Positions 1 through 8,666 of a DNA stretch of 64,000 nucleotides are shown in pieces. The stretch is from Akkermansiaceae bacterium (GTDB taxonomy: Bacteria; Verrucomicrobiota; Verrucomicrobiia; Verrucomicrobiales; Akkermansiaceae), in contig JAQWZU010000149.1 of the NCBI GenBank assembly GCA_029253285.1, forward strand, positions 1 to 64,000, given 5' to 3'. Every line of letters begins with the position of its first letter. Position 1 is the stretch's first letter. The position numbers and the translations under genes are program-made. The notes below the pieces were generated by a model. The model did no database searches, was not told where the DNA came from, and was given only the letters and a program-made list of their open reading frames with translations.

Positions 1-2814
1 TCGGCTCATTATGAAAACGGGGTGCTCTCGGGTGAACTGCGGGTGGGAGGAAAGATGAAGAAGGTTTCGATGGAGATTATTTCCAAGACACACATGGAAA
101 ACAAGTGCACCTGCCTGATGGTTCGCAAGGACGGGCGGGTTTGTGCGCATGTCATTGCGTTGGGGTTGGAAGTGATCGATCCTCAGAATGTGCCAGTTGA
201 GCCAGTCGTGCCGGTGGAAGATCGCTGGCCGAGGATTTCGGAGGAGGGCAGGGAATTGGAGATGCAGGTGATGTTGCCGTTGAATGTCGAGTCGGCATGG
301 GAGCGGGGGCAGGTGATGATTGGGTTTGGGGCGGTTTTGGAGGGGCAGGAGACTTTGCTTTCGGCATTGCCGCAGGAGGGGTATCGGATGGACTCGTTTG
401 ACGAGGAATTGTGGAGGGTGCTGAAGGAATTGTTTCCGGGTGAGGCACCGGGCGTGGTGAATTTTGAGAAGGCGCAGTTTCTGCAATTACTGGAAGGCTT
501 GATCGGGCATCCTCGAGTGCAGTTTGGAAAGAAGGAAGAAGTGAGGGTTCACGGTCAGGGTGAACGGGTGCCGCTTAAGCTGATTGGGGAGAGGGTGATT
601 GCGCCTTCCGGGAATTTGGGTGCGTGGAATTTGGAAGGAGGAGATTTTTATCCCCGGGCTTTGGGCTTGCCGGAAAAGTATGCAGCGGTACTAAAATCCG
701 GATTTCGGGTGAGTGCCGCGGAAGCGCAGTTTGTGCTTAGCCAGTTGGAGCGATGGTTTGAGGTGCCGGAGGATCTTTGGGAGGCGCTTCCGCAGGAGGG
801 TGTGCCGGATGTTGTAGTGCATTTGGAAGGCTCGCTGAGGCATTTGGAGGCGCGTTTGGAGTTTCGTTACGATGGCCAGAAGGCATCGTGTGAGAATGGC
901 GAGCCACAGTTGGTTGGGGCAACAGGGTTGCTGACGAGTTTCAGTAAAGAAAATGCTGTCATTGATTTTTTCCGGGCCTGGGGATTTGAGGGGCCTTTGA
1001 AAGGCGGGCGCATGGCCTTACGGGAGAGAGAGGAGATTTTGAAGTTTCATGCCTTTGCGGAATTGCCTCCTCAATGGTCGGTAATGAAAGGTGAGAGGTT
1101 TCAGACGGCAGCGCAGCAAGTCGTGGCGGTGAAGCCCGATTGGGAATGGCGGGATTCGGGACAGGATTGGTTTACGGTGGAGACGCGCTTTCATGCGGGT
1201 GAGGAAGAGTTGGATCGGGATCAGGTGCAACGGATGTTGCGGATGGGAAGTGCCGAGCAGATTTTTGGGCGGGGTAAGATTGCGGTGGTCGACGCGGAGT
1301 ATCTTGAGGAGGTGAATGAAACGCTCACTGACTCCGAGGCGACCCAATCCTCGTCGGGTGTTTTTGAAGTCAACGCGCAGCAAGCGGCATTCCTGAAAAA
1401 CAGCGCACGGGATTTTGGAATGTCGGTTGAGGACGACGAAGAGATGGAATTGGACCTGCCCGAGGTGTTGCGGCCGTATCAGGCGGATGGCGTGCGCTGG
1501 ATGTATCGTCTGAGTGAACTGCAAATGGGAGGGATTCTGGCCGATGATATGGGCTTGGGTAAAACGCTGCAATCACTGACCTTTGTGCAGGTTCGGGGTG
1601 GGCGGACGCTTGTGGTTTGTCCTTCCTCTCTGGTCTCCAACTGGGCCGCGGAAATTCGCAAATGGACTCCTGAACTGAGCGAAGCCGAGTTTGTTGGTGG
1701 AAAGCGCGGCGAGATTCCCGAGGTTGATATTCTCATTACGAGCTATGCCATTTTACGAATCGATGCCGAGAAATTTCATGCGCAGGAATTTGAAATCGCG
1801 ATTCTCGATGAGGCGCAGCAGATCAAAAATCCCGAGGCGCAAATTTCCAAGGCGGTGCATCAACTGAAAGCCAAGCATCGCTTTGCTGTGACCGGAACGC
1901 CGGTGGAGAATTCCCTGCAGGATCTCTGGTCGATCATGCACTTTGCCCTGCCGGGATATTTGGGGCCGCGGAAGGCGTTTATGGAACGATTCGAAAAGCC
2001 GATGCGCAAAGGTGGTGATCCCGCTTTGGCGAGACGACTTGCTCGAAGATTGAAGCCAGTGGTGATGCGGAGGCTGAAGTCCGAAGTGGCCAAGGATCTT
2101 CCCGAGCGTATCGAGCAGGTTCGCTATTGTGATCTCACCTCGAAGCAGTCGGGAATCTATCGACAGCTGCTTCAGGAAAGTCGTTTGCAGGTGGATGCGG
2201 CCGAGGATGGTAAGAAACGGATGGTGGCTTTGACGGCACTGCTGCGACTTCGCCAGGCGTGTTGTGATCTTCGCTTGTTGCCGAATTTGAAAGTTGAAGA
2301 CAAAGACGCGGGAATCAAGTTGGATGAGTTGGAGCAGATGCTGGAGGAGGCGGTAGCTGGCGGACACCGGGTCCTGGTCTTTAGTCAATTCGTGCAGTTG
2401 CTGCAGGGCGTTGTGCCGATGCTGTTAGAGAGAGGGTGGGATTATTGTTACCTCGATGGTTCGACCAGGAAGCGCGGAGAAGTGGTCGAGAGATTTCAAG
2501 AGGGGAGCGCTCCGGTCTTTTTGATCAGTCTTAAAGCAGGAGGGGTGGGCTTGAATCTAACAGCTGCCGACACCGTGATTCATTTGGATCCATGGTGGAA
2601 TCCGGCGGTGGAGGCGCAGGCCACGGATCGGGCGCACCGGATTGGACAGAAGAATGTGGTGACGAGTTATAAATTCATCACGCGGGGAACGGTGGAGGAA
2701 AAGATTCTCGCCTTGCAGGAGGAAAAGAAGCAGATGATGGAAGCGGCGCTCGATGGGGCGGGGGCTTTGGTGCCAGGATTGGAAGAAGACGAATTGTTGA
2801 GTTTGTTTCAGTGA
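1..2814 (+). CDS. SNF2/Swi2-family helicase with N-terminal SWIM zinc finger (5' end outside window)
   Basis: The reading frame is open from base 1 (codons tcg gct cat tat), and no convincing start precedes the SWIM-type zinc motif (CTC then CAH, about residues 29-43 counted from the GTG at 22), so the gene is truncated at the left edge. The helicase core follows: Walker A in DDMGLGKT near residue 507, a DEAQ box near 595, TGTPVENSLQDLW, then motifs V/VI ending in DRAHRIGQ near 870. SWIM-SNF2 proteins are DNA-dependent ATPases that remodel nucleoprotein complexes; the role in bacteria is poorly known. The family call is very secure, the cellular role is not. Confidence 0.95.
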   Translation, partial: SAHYENGVLSGELRVGGKMKKVSMEIISKTHMENKCTCLMVRKDGRVCAHVIALGLEVIDPQNVPVEPVVPVEDRWPRISEEGRELEMQVMLPLNVESAWERGQVMIGFGAVLEGQETLLSALPQEGYRMDSFDEELWRVLKELFPGEAPGVVNFEKAQFLQLLEGLIGHPRVQFGKKEEVRVHGQGERVPLKLIGERVIAPSGNLGAWNLEGGDFYPRALGLPEKYAAVLKSGFRVSAAEAQFVLSQLERWFEVPEDLWEALPQEGVPDVVVHLEGSLRHLEARLEFRYDGQKASCENGEPQLVGATGLLTSFSKENAVIDFFRAWGFEGPLKGGRMALREREEILKFHAFAELPPQWSVMKGERFQTAAQQVVAVKPDWEWRDSGQDWFTVETRFHAGEEELDRDQVQRMLRMGSAEQIFGRGKIAVVDAEYLEEVNETLTDSEATQSSSGVFEVNAQQAAFLKNSARDFGMSVEDDEEMELDLPEVLRPYQADGVRWMYRLSELQMGGILADDMGLGKTLQSLTFVQVRGGRTLVVCPSSLVSNWAAEIRKWTPELSEAEFVGGKRGEIPEVDILITSYAILRIDAEKFHAQEFEIAILDEAQQIKNPEAQISKAVHQLKAKHRFAVTGTPVENSLQDLWSIMHFALPGYLGPRKAFMERFEKPMRKGGDPALARRLARRLKPVVMRRLKSEVAKDLPERIEQVRYCDLTSKQSGIYRQLLQESRLQVDAAEDGKKRMVALTALLRLRQACCDLRLLPNLKVEDKDAGIKLDELEQMLEEAVAGGHRVLVFSQFVQLLQGVVPMLLERGWDYCYLDGSTRKRGEVVERFQEGSAPVFLISLKAGGVGLNLTAADTVIHLDPWWNPAVEAQATDRAHRIGQKNVVTSYKFITRGTVEEKILALQEEKKQMMEAALDGAGALVPGLEEDELLSLFQ

Positions 2815-2868
2815 GAAAAAACTGAATCTCTTTGAATGAAAATCGGGTGGTGATGGTCTCAGAATTGT

Positions 2869-3204
2869 ATGAAAAAATTACTGAGACTTGGACTGGCCGG
2901 AGCAATCGCAAGCATGGGCGTGAGCTGCACAACTTCTTATGATCAATACGGACGTGCTCAATCTGCAGTGACTCCGGGAGGCGCTCTTCTGGGGGCTGCG
3001 GCTCTTGGCGCGATTGCTTATTCCGCTGGGAAAGACCGCGGGAAGTATAAGGAGCGCTACAAAAATTACGGTTGTGGAAATTATGGCGGAAGCAGATATG
3101 GCAGCGGCCACGAGAGTCACTATGGCGGAAGTAGCTACGGTGGAAGCTGCGGAACAGGAGGATACGCCAGTGGCTATGGCCATGGAGGGTATCGTCGCCA
3201 CTGA
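2869..3204 (+). CDS. Small Gly/Tyr-rich lipoprotein, function unknown
   Basis: A 111-residue protein. It has a basic-hydrophobic leader ending in GVSC at Cys20, a weak but usable lipobox, then a short linker and a small-residue hydrophobic stretch (GGALLGAAALGAIAYSAG, residues 37-54) resembling a glycine-zipper segment. The last 45 residues are Gly, Ser, Tyr and His rich with repeated YGG units. Low-complexity envelope lipoproteins of this kind are common in Verrucomicrobiota; no function can be assigned. It stands alone, 54 bases after the helicase gene. Confidence 0.7.
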   Translation: MKKLLRLGLAGAIASMGVSCTTSYDQYGRAQSAVTPGGALLGAAALGAIAYSAGKDRGKYKERYKNYGCGNYGGSRYGSGHESHYGGSSYGGSCGTGGYASGYGHGGYRRH

Positions 3205-3231
3205 GGTAATCGTTGATAGTCGATCGACTGG

Positions 3232-3774
3232 TTAAACCAACAAAGGAAGCCTTCTCGGGGGATCGATTGATTCTGCGGGAGGGCCTTCGAAGTTTTCAGA
3301 CACGAAGCGATCAAATTCCTCTCGTGTTTTTTTAGAGAGTTTTTCCTGAATCGCTTCCTCGCACTCGGAGCACACCATCATGGGGAAGGGGCCGAAGACC
3401 ATGTCGCTACCAAAGGCCATACAGGCGATGGAGTAGTTTTTGATCTCATTCAGTGGTTTAAGACAATGAGCGCAATCGCGAAGGTAGTCGGTGTGATGTT
3501 CACTATCGTCAAAGCGATCTTCGCGCTCCCTGAGATTTTTATTTGATTGGAAATGATTTTCCAGCGTGTCGCGGGATTCCGATGACATTTCATCGATCAT
3601 TTTCTGCCGACAGGAGAGACACATCGCGTATTCGAAAACACATTCAGGGCCTTTGTAGACTTTTGTGACGGTGTAGGGGTCGGAGATTTCGTCGAAACTC
3701 TCTTTGCAGGTCAGGCATGACTTAAAGGGGCCGTCGTGCTCGACGGAATGAAAAAGAGGAGGAATGTCGCTCAC
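3232..3774 (-). CDS. Hypothetical zinc-binding protein made of two tandem CxxC-CxxC units
   Basis: A 180-residue cytosolic protein with no signal or membrane segment. It is an internal duplication. Unit 1 has Cys20/Cys23 and Cys52/Cys55; unit 2 has Cys101/Cys104 and Cys135/Cys138. In both, the first CxxC is followed a few residues later by an Asn/Asp-Glu-Ile triplet, and the second by an acidic helix with Ser-x-x-x-R and a closing Phe (NHF, ENF). Four cysteines per unit suggest two structural zinc sites. I do not recognise the family. It is a lone gene, convergent with the upstream lipoprotein. Confidence 0.75.
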   Translation of the reverse strand: MSDIPPLFHSVEHDGPFKSCLTCKESFDEISDPYTVTKVYKGPECVFEYAMCLSCRQKMIDEMSSESRDTLENHFQSNKNLREREDRFDDSEHHTDYLRDCAHCLKPLNEIKNYSIACMAFGSDMVFGPFPMMVCSECEEAIQEKLSKKTREEFDRFVSENFEGPPAESIDPPRRLPLLV

Positions 3775-4188
3775 AGTAGTGCTGTCTTAATTCGGTTGTG
3801 TGGAGAGGGCAAGGGAAGTGGGGAAAGTTGGTTCAAGAATCTGCTAATTGGGGCAAAATGTCCCAGGCTTTTGGGGCAGATGTGGTATAACGCCCGATTC
3901 CAGATCCCCAATTCAAAAGGATTTGCATGGAGATGTGACTATTTCACGGATTTTTAACGAATCGTCCTGATGGAGAGAGGTCTCTAATCGTTTCATTAGA
4001 AGTATCCAAAGCGGATTAAAATTCGGATCTCTTGTAAGATGTCACTCAGATTTTCGAGATTTCCCAAAAAAAAGTAACAGGCGGCACCCTGCGTGCGTCT
4101 TGATTGGCAGTGAATGAAATTACAATGTGAAGACATTTTTCAGGCAAAAGGCCCGAATGACCACGCTTCACCTGAAACCAGAAGAATT
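3775..4188. other. Intergenic region upstream of the sigma factor gene
   Basis: This 414-base stretch separates a divergent gene pair, so both promoters should lie here. It is AT-rich relative to its surroundings and holds no credible coding frame. A possible promoter is TTGATT at 4100-4105 and TACAAT at 4121-4126, but the 15-base spacer is short. If real, it would exclude the ATG at 4114 as the sigma factor start. Confidence 0.4.
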
Positions 4189-5076
4189 ATGAAAATAGCA
4201 CCTAAATCCGATCGCTCGCTCGCTCAGTATGATTCTGACAGCAGTCTAAGAATCTATATGCGGGAGATTTCGAAGACTCCCTTGCTGACCACTGAAGAAG
4301 AGGTCGACTTGGCCGCCCGCATCAAGAAGGGCGATAAAGAGGCTCGCACCCAGATGATTAAAGCGAATCTGCGCCTTGTGGTTAAGATCGCCCAGGATTA
4401 CTCAAATTACGGACTACCGCTTCAGGATCTCATTTCGGAGGGCAATATAGGACTAATGAAGGCCGTGGAGCGATTTGACCCGGCGAAAGGCGGAAAACTT
4501 TCGACCTACGGGTCATGGTGGATCAAGCAGTCCATTAAGCGGGCCTTGGCTAACCAGAGCAAAACGATCCGCCTTCCGGTCCATATGGTTGATAAAATCG
4601 CGAAACTTCGCCGGATCTCAAGTATGCTGACCGAGGCCTCTGGTCGCGAGCCTACTGATGAAGAGCTCTGTGAGGAGACCGGTATTTCCCGGAAAAAGCT
4701 CACTATGCTCAAACGGGCCGCCCAGCGTCCGACTTCCCTGGATGCCCCGGTGGGGGACGATGAAAGTTCCAGTTACTCGGAAGTCATTGGTGATGAAAGG
4801 GCTGTGAATCCTCTCGACGCGCTTTCAGATAAGAATATGCACGGTGAATTGGACGATTTGCTGGAAGTTTTGGACGAAAGAGAGTCGAAAATCATCGATG
4901 CACGCTTCGGATTGGGCGGAAAAACGCCCATGACACTCGAAGAAGTTGGTCGTGAATTTGGGGTCACCAGAGAAAGAATTCGTCAATTACAGAATATTGC
5001 GCTCGACAAGATGCGGAAAAATTTGCGAAAACGCGAGAAGCCGATGCTGGTTTTTCCTTCGAGAGAAGCTAGCTGA
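4189..5076 (+). CDS. RNA polymerase sigma-70 factor (RpoD/RpoS-like, no region 1.1)
   Basis: A 295-residue sigma factor. Region 1.2 covers about residues 15-45 (IYMREISKTPLLTTEEE). Region 2 contains NLRLVVKIAQDY, DLISEGNIGLMKAVERFDP and the -10 recognition helix STYGSWWIKQSIKRAL. Region 3 follows, then region 4 with the helix-turn-helix TLEEVGREFGVTRERIRQ. There is no region 1.1 and no large non-conserved insert, which separates it from classical RpoD and suggests a group-2 factor or a compact primary factor. I start at ATG 4189, just after GAAGA, because the 25 residues added by ATG 4114 do not resemble a sigma N-terminus. A strong terminator follows. Confidence 0.93.
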   Translation: MKIAPKSDRSLAQYDSDSSLRIYMREISKTPLLTTEEEVDLAARIKKGDKEARTQMIKANLRLVVKIAQDYSNYGLPLQDLISEGNIGLMKAVERFDPAKGGKLSTYGSWWIKQSIKRALANQSKTIRLPVHMVDKIAKLRRISSMLTEASGREPTDEELCEETGISRKKLTMLKRAAQRPTSLDAPVGDDESSSYSEVIGDERAVNPLDALSDKNMHGELDDLLEVLDERESKIIDARFGLGGKTPMTLEEVGREFGVTRERIRQLQNIALDKMRKNLRKREKPMLVFPSREAS

Positions 5077-5118
5077 GGTTAGATAACACAATCCATTGCG
5101 ATTGGGATCGTAGGTGTG

Positions 5119-5151
5119 AAGAGTGGTAAGGGTGACCTTACCACTCTTTTT
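5119..5151 (+). terminator. Rho-independent terminator of the sigma factor gene
   Basis: A perfect 13-bp stem (AAGAGTGGTAAGG paired with CCTTACCACTCTT) with a GTGA tetraloop runs into five T residues. It lies 43 bases after the sigma factor stop and just before the convergent DUF2071 gene. Confidence 0.9.
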
Positions 5152-5898
5152 CTATCCTGTTGCCACGGGTCGAAGCGGATGGATTTCGACGTCGACGCCT
5201 TCGCTATAGAGAGAGGAAACGGGTGGGCCCTCCAAGTGGAAACCGCTCCAGACGAGAGGTTCTTTGCTCCACTCGCTTGTCTCGGCTTTTTTAAAGGGAT
5301 AGGGAACATGGTGGACTTGTCCGCTGAAGAGCTGGTTCTGGTGATTGGTTGAGAAAAGGAGGTAGCGCTCGAGAAGAAAGAATTCGAGAGAGCCGGGTTC
5401 AGCATGTTGAACCTCGCCCTTACCTCGATAGAGGTAGCTTGCTGGTTGCTCCTGGCTTTTTCGTAGGCAGGAGTAGTTCATGAAGCCTTCCGCGGGTTCG
5501 GCGCTCATCGAGGCGTGTTGGTAGGGCAGATGAAAAAGCCGACGGGCGAGTTCGACGGCGATCGGTTGGTTGCAATCGAGTGAAAAGAACCAAACGCCCG
5601 GACGGCCGTGTTGATCGTGAACGTAGACCCTTACATTGAGTTCGAGAAAGTTGGATAGCCAGGGAGCGCAGGGAAGAAAGCGTGGTCGGACTTTTTGCAT
5701 GAAAAAAGGGACCAAGCCGAGGTAGGTTTTTCCTTCGTGAATATCCACCGAGAGGTGATCGGGCAGTCGTTCTTTGACGAGGTTCGGATCGATCTCCCAA
5801 TGCAAAAAGAGGAGCTCGGACCAGCGCTGGAACATGACGCCGGAAAAGCTTGGTTTTTCCCTCACCGAAAGGCGATCTGATATTGTGGGTCTTCCCAT
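5152..5898 (-). CDS. DUF2071 (YqjF-family) protein
   Basis: A 248-residue soluble protein matching the DUF2071/YqjF family. Visible features are MFQRW near the N-terminus, then LLFLHWEID and LVKERLPDHLSVD, followed by YLGLVPFFM, FLELNVRVYV and GVWFFSLDC. These are the typical conserved blocks of this acetoacetate-decarboxylase-like beta-barrel. No catalytic activity is established for the family. I chose ATG 5898; a longer frame to 5961 would add a Cys-rich stretch and run into the promoter region shared with divergent thrS. Confidence 0.85.
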   Translation of the reverse strand: MGRPTISDRLSVREKPSFSGVMFQRWSELLFLHWEIDPNLVKERLPDHLSVDIHEGKTYLGLVPFFMQKVRPRFLPCAPWLSNFLELNVRVYVHDQHGRPGVWFFSLDCNQPIAVELARRLFHLPYQHASMSAEPAEGFMNYSCLRKSQEQPASYLYRGKGEVQHAEPGSLEFFLLERYLLFSTNHQNQLFSGQVHHVPYPFKKAETSEWSKEPLVWSGFHLEGPPVSSLYSEGVDVEIHPLRPVATG

Positions 5899-5994
5899 AC
5901 CGCTATCCTGCGACAGGCGGCAAAATTTGCAATCGAGGATCAAACCGACAATCGCTTGCAATTCCCCCGCTCTGGTGCTTTATCTCGCCCGCCC

Positions 5995-7875
5995 ATGGCT
6001 GACGAAAAAGACCGTAAGACTCTCGAAGAACGCAACCAGATGTCCGATCTGGAGCGCCTGCGCCACTCCTGTGCCCATGTGCTCGCGACCGCGATCTCGC
6101 GGATTTGGCCGGATGCCCAGTTTGCGGCCGGTCCTCCGGTGGAGGGTGGATTTTACTATGACGTGGATCTGGAGCACCGGATTTCACCGGCGGACTTTGA
6201 TCAAATCGAAGCTGAGATGAAAAAGGTAGTGAAGGAGAATGCTCCTTTCGAACGCATGGTGGTGAGTCGTGATGAGGCGATGGTGATGGCTAAATCGGGA
6301 CGTTTAGCCTCGGTCGCCGAGCGCGAGGTGGAATCGATCTTCAAGGTGGATCTCTTAAATGACATTCCGGAAGACGAAGAGATTTCGATTTTTAAGAACG
6401 GCGACTTTTGGGATCTCTGTGCGGGGCCTCATGTCGGCCGCACCGGGAATTGCAAAGCTCACAAGTTAATGTCGGTGGCAAGCGCCTTTTACAAAGGCGA
6501 CAAAGACCGTCAGTCGCTGCAGCGGATTTACGGTACCTGTTTTAAAAACCGTACGCTTCTTGATGAACATCTTGAGCGCCTCGAAGAAGCCAAGAAGCGC
6601 GATCATCGCCGTCTTGGAAAGGAGATGGGCTTGTTTACCTTCGATGAGTCGGTGGGGCAGGGACTTCCACTTTGGAAACCGAAGGGTGGAATCATTCGTC
6701 GTGAACTCCAGGATTTTATCACAGAGGAGTTGGACAAGCAGGGTTACTTTCAGGTCTTCACGCCACACATTGGTAAGTTGGATCTTTATCGTACTTCGGG
6801 TCACTTTCCGTATTACGAAGACAGTCAGTTTCCGCCGGTGGTGGAGCGGGATGCTCTTAAGAAACTTTCCGATGAGGGGGCTTCCTGCAGCGAATTGCTG
6901 AACAAGATTTCCACCGGTGAGATTGAAGGCTTCCTTCTCAAGCCGATGAACTGCCCGCATCACATTAAGATTTTTGATAGCGAGCATCGATCCTACCGCG
7001 ACCTGCCGGTCCGTCTGGCGGAGTTCGGAACGGTTTATCGTTGGGAGCAAAGCGGGGAACTTGGCGGGTTGACCCGTGTAAGAAGTTTTACCCAGGATGA
7101 TGCCCACCTGTTCTGCACGCCTGACCAGGTCGGCGATGAGATTCAGGGCTGCCTTGGATTGGTGAAGAAGGTTCTCGGAACTCTCGGTATCACTAAATAC
7201 GGAGTTCGACTTTCTCTCCGTGATCCGGATTCCGATAAATACGTCGGCGATCCCGAAGACTGGGATAAGGCCGAGGCTGCGCTGCGTGAGGCAATCCAGA
7301 CTCTTGGGGTGGAATACACCGAGGAACAGGGCGAAGCGGCCTTCTATGGTCCCAAGATCGATTTCGTGGTCAAGGACGTCATTGGGCGTGATTGGCAGCT
7401 CGGGACAGTGCAGGTGGACTACAATCTTCCGAAGCGTTTTAATCTCAGCTACATTGGCTCGGACAACGCGCCACACCGTCCGGTGATGATCCATCGGGCC
7501 CCATTTGGCTCTCTGGAACGTTTCGTGGGGCTCCTCATCGAGCATTTCGAAGGAAAGTTCCCAACGTGGCTTGCTCCCGAGCAGGTCCGCGTTCTCCCAA
7601 TTTCCGAGAAATTCACCACGGAAGCTGAGGCTCTCGTCAAATCCCTGGCCGACGTGGGAGCCCGCGTGGCAATCGATAATACCGGTGACAAAATTGGTGC
7701 TAAGATTCGACTTGCGCGGATGGATCGAGTTCCATACCTTGCCGTCATTGGCGCCAAGGAGGTCGAGAAAAACTCGGTCAGCGTGCGCCAACGAGATCAA
7801 GGCGATCTCGGCAGTATTCCGATGAATGATTTCATTTCCAAGATTTCTCAAGACATTACCACCCGCTCATTATGA
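5995..7875 (+). CDS. thrS: Threonyl-tRNA synthetase (TGS-less form)
   Basis: Charges tRNA-Thr with threonine in the cytosol. The editing-type domain carries HSCAHVL (residues 24-30) and DLCAGPHVG (about 140-148). The class II core shows MNCPHHIKIF (around 318), SFTQDDAHLFC (around 362) and HRPVMIHRAPFGSLERF (around 494), followed by an anticodon-binding domain from LAPEQVRVLPIS. Two oddities: the usual 60-residue N-terminal TGS domain is missing, since the protein starts about 23 residues before HSCAHVL, and about 30 extra residues (about 281-312) sit before the MNCP block. ATG 5995 is preferred over an upstream TTG at 5956. infC follows, as in many bacteria. Confidence 0.97.
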   Translation: MADEKDRKTLEERNQMSDLERLRHSCAHVLATAISRIWPDAQFAAGPPVEGGFYYDVDLEHRISPADFDQIEAEMKKVVKENAPFERMVVSRDEAMVMAKSGRLASVAEREVESIFKVDLLNDIPEDEEISIFKNGDFWDLCAGPHVGRTGNCKAHKLMSVASAFYKGDKDRQSLQRIYGTCFKNRTLLDEHLERLEEAKKRDHRRLGKEMGLFTFDESVGQGLPLWKPKGGIIRRELQDFITEELDKQGYFQVFTPHIGKLDLYRTSGHFPYYEDSQFPPVVERDALKKLSDEGASCSELLNKISTGEIEGFLLKPMNCPHHIKIFDSEHRSYRDLPVRLAEFGTVYRWEQSGELGGLTRVRSFTQDDAHLFCTPDQVGDEIQGCLGLVKKVLGTLGITKYGVRLSLRDPDSDKYVGDPEDWDKAEAALREAIQTLGVEYTEEQGEAAFYGPKIDFVVKDVIGRDWQLGTVQVDYNLPKRFNLSYIGSDNAPHRPVMIHRAPFGSLERFVGLLIEHFEGKFPTWLAPEQVRVLPISEKFTTEAEALVKSLADVGARVAIDNTGDKIGAKIRLARMDRVPYLAVIGAKEVEKNSVSVRQRDQGDLGSIPMNDFISKISQDITTRSL

Positions 7876-7995
7876 TGATCGGAGCGAGGTTCACATTGAT
7901 TCCTGTCTTGAGTTCGAATGCGCAACTAAAGCGCGTCATCCTTCGCGACATTTCCTTTGGGGAAGTGTCATCCAAAACCACAACCAGCTAAGACC

Positions 7996-8661
7996 ATAGC
8001 CAAGAAGAAGAAGTTCAAAAGAGCACGTCGGGATATGACCCGGGTGAACGATCGTATTCGTGCTCCAAAAATCCGAGTTGTATACGGCGAAGGCCAACAG
8101 CTTGGCGTTATGTCAACACGTGAAGCGCTTGATAAGGCCAAGTCCGTTGGGCTTGATCTCGTCGAGATTGCAGCAAATGCGGATCCACCGGTGTGTCGCA
8201 TCGTGGATTACGGCAAATATAAGTATGAGCAGTCCAAGCTCAAAAAGACTTCCAAGAGCAAAGGTCCGGCCAAAATGAAGGAAGTGAAATTCCGTGTCCG
8301 GACGGAAGAGCATGACTACAACATTAAGTGCGCCCGCGCTGAGAAGTTTCTCGACGAAGGTCATAAGGTGCGCGTGCAACTTCAGTTCCGTGGTCGTGAA
8401 AACGCCCACCGCGATATTGGCTTTATTGTCATGGACCGGGTGAAGAATGATCTTAAAGGGATGGCTCATGTTGACATGGAGCCGAAGCTGGCCGGTCGTG
8501 CCATTGGAATGGTTTTGTCACCACTTCCCGAAGAGAAGAGAGAGCGCCACTTTATGCTTTCCCACGGCGAGTTAATTCACGAGGACGAAGCGAAGGATGC
8601 TGAGTTCGACGACGATGATGATATTGAGGACGGAGAAGAGCACGAGGAAGGCGAAGAATAG
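7996..8661 (+). CDS. infC: Translation initiation factor IF-3 with apparent ATA start and acidic tail
   Basis: IF-3 binds the 30S subunit and proofreads start codons. The N-domain (RVNDRIRAPKIRVV, QLGVMSTREALDKA, DLVEIAANADPPVCRIVDYGK) and C-domain (KEVKFRVRTEEHDY, LQFRGRENAH) are complete. No ATG begins the basic N-terminus: candidates are TTG 7957, ATA 7996 (giving (M)AKKKKFKRARRD) and ATG 8035, which would drop the Lys-rich arm. I favour ATA, by analogy with the AUU start of E. coli infC that IF-3 itself represses, but the start is unproven. The last 30 residues are almost all Asp/Glu, an unusual extension. rpmI and rplT, the usual downstream partners, are absent. Confidence 0.93.
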   Translation: MAKKKKFKRARRDMTRVNDRIRAPKIRVVYGEGQQLGVMSTREALDKAKSVGLDLVEIAANADPPVCRIVDYGKYKYEQSKLKKTSKSKGPAKMKEVKFRVRTEEHDYNIKCARAEKFLDEGHKVRVQLQFRGRENAHRDIGFIVMDRVKNDLKGMAHVDMEPKLAGRAIGMVLSPLPEEKRERHFMLSHGELIHEDEAKDAEFDDDDDIEDGEEHEEGEE

Positions 8662-8666
8662 ACCTC

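Noticed and set aside
3736-3957. 73-codon frame in the region upstream of the sigma factor
   Set aside because: Starts inside the opposite CxxC gene, with no ribosome site or homology.
6466-7851. 461-codon antisense open frame opposite thrS
   Set aside because: It mirrors a highly conserved gene, has no family motif and reflects codon bias of the real gene.
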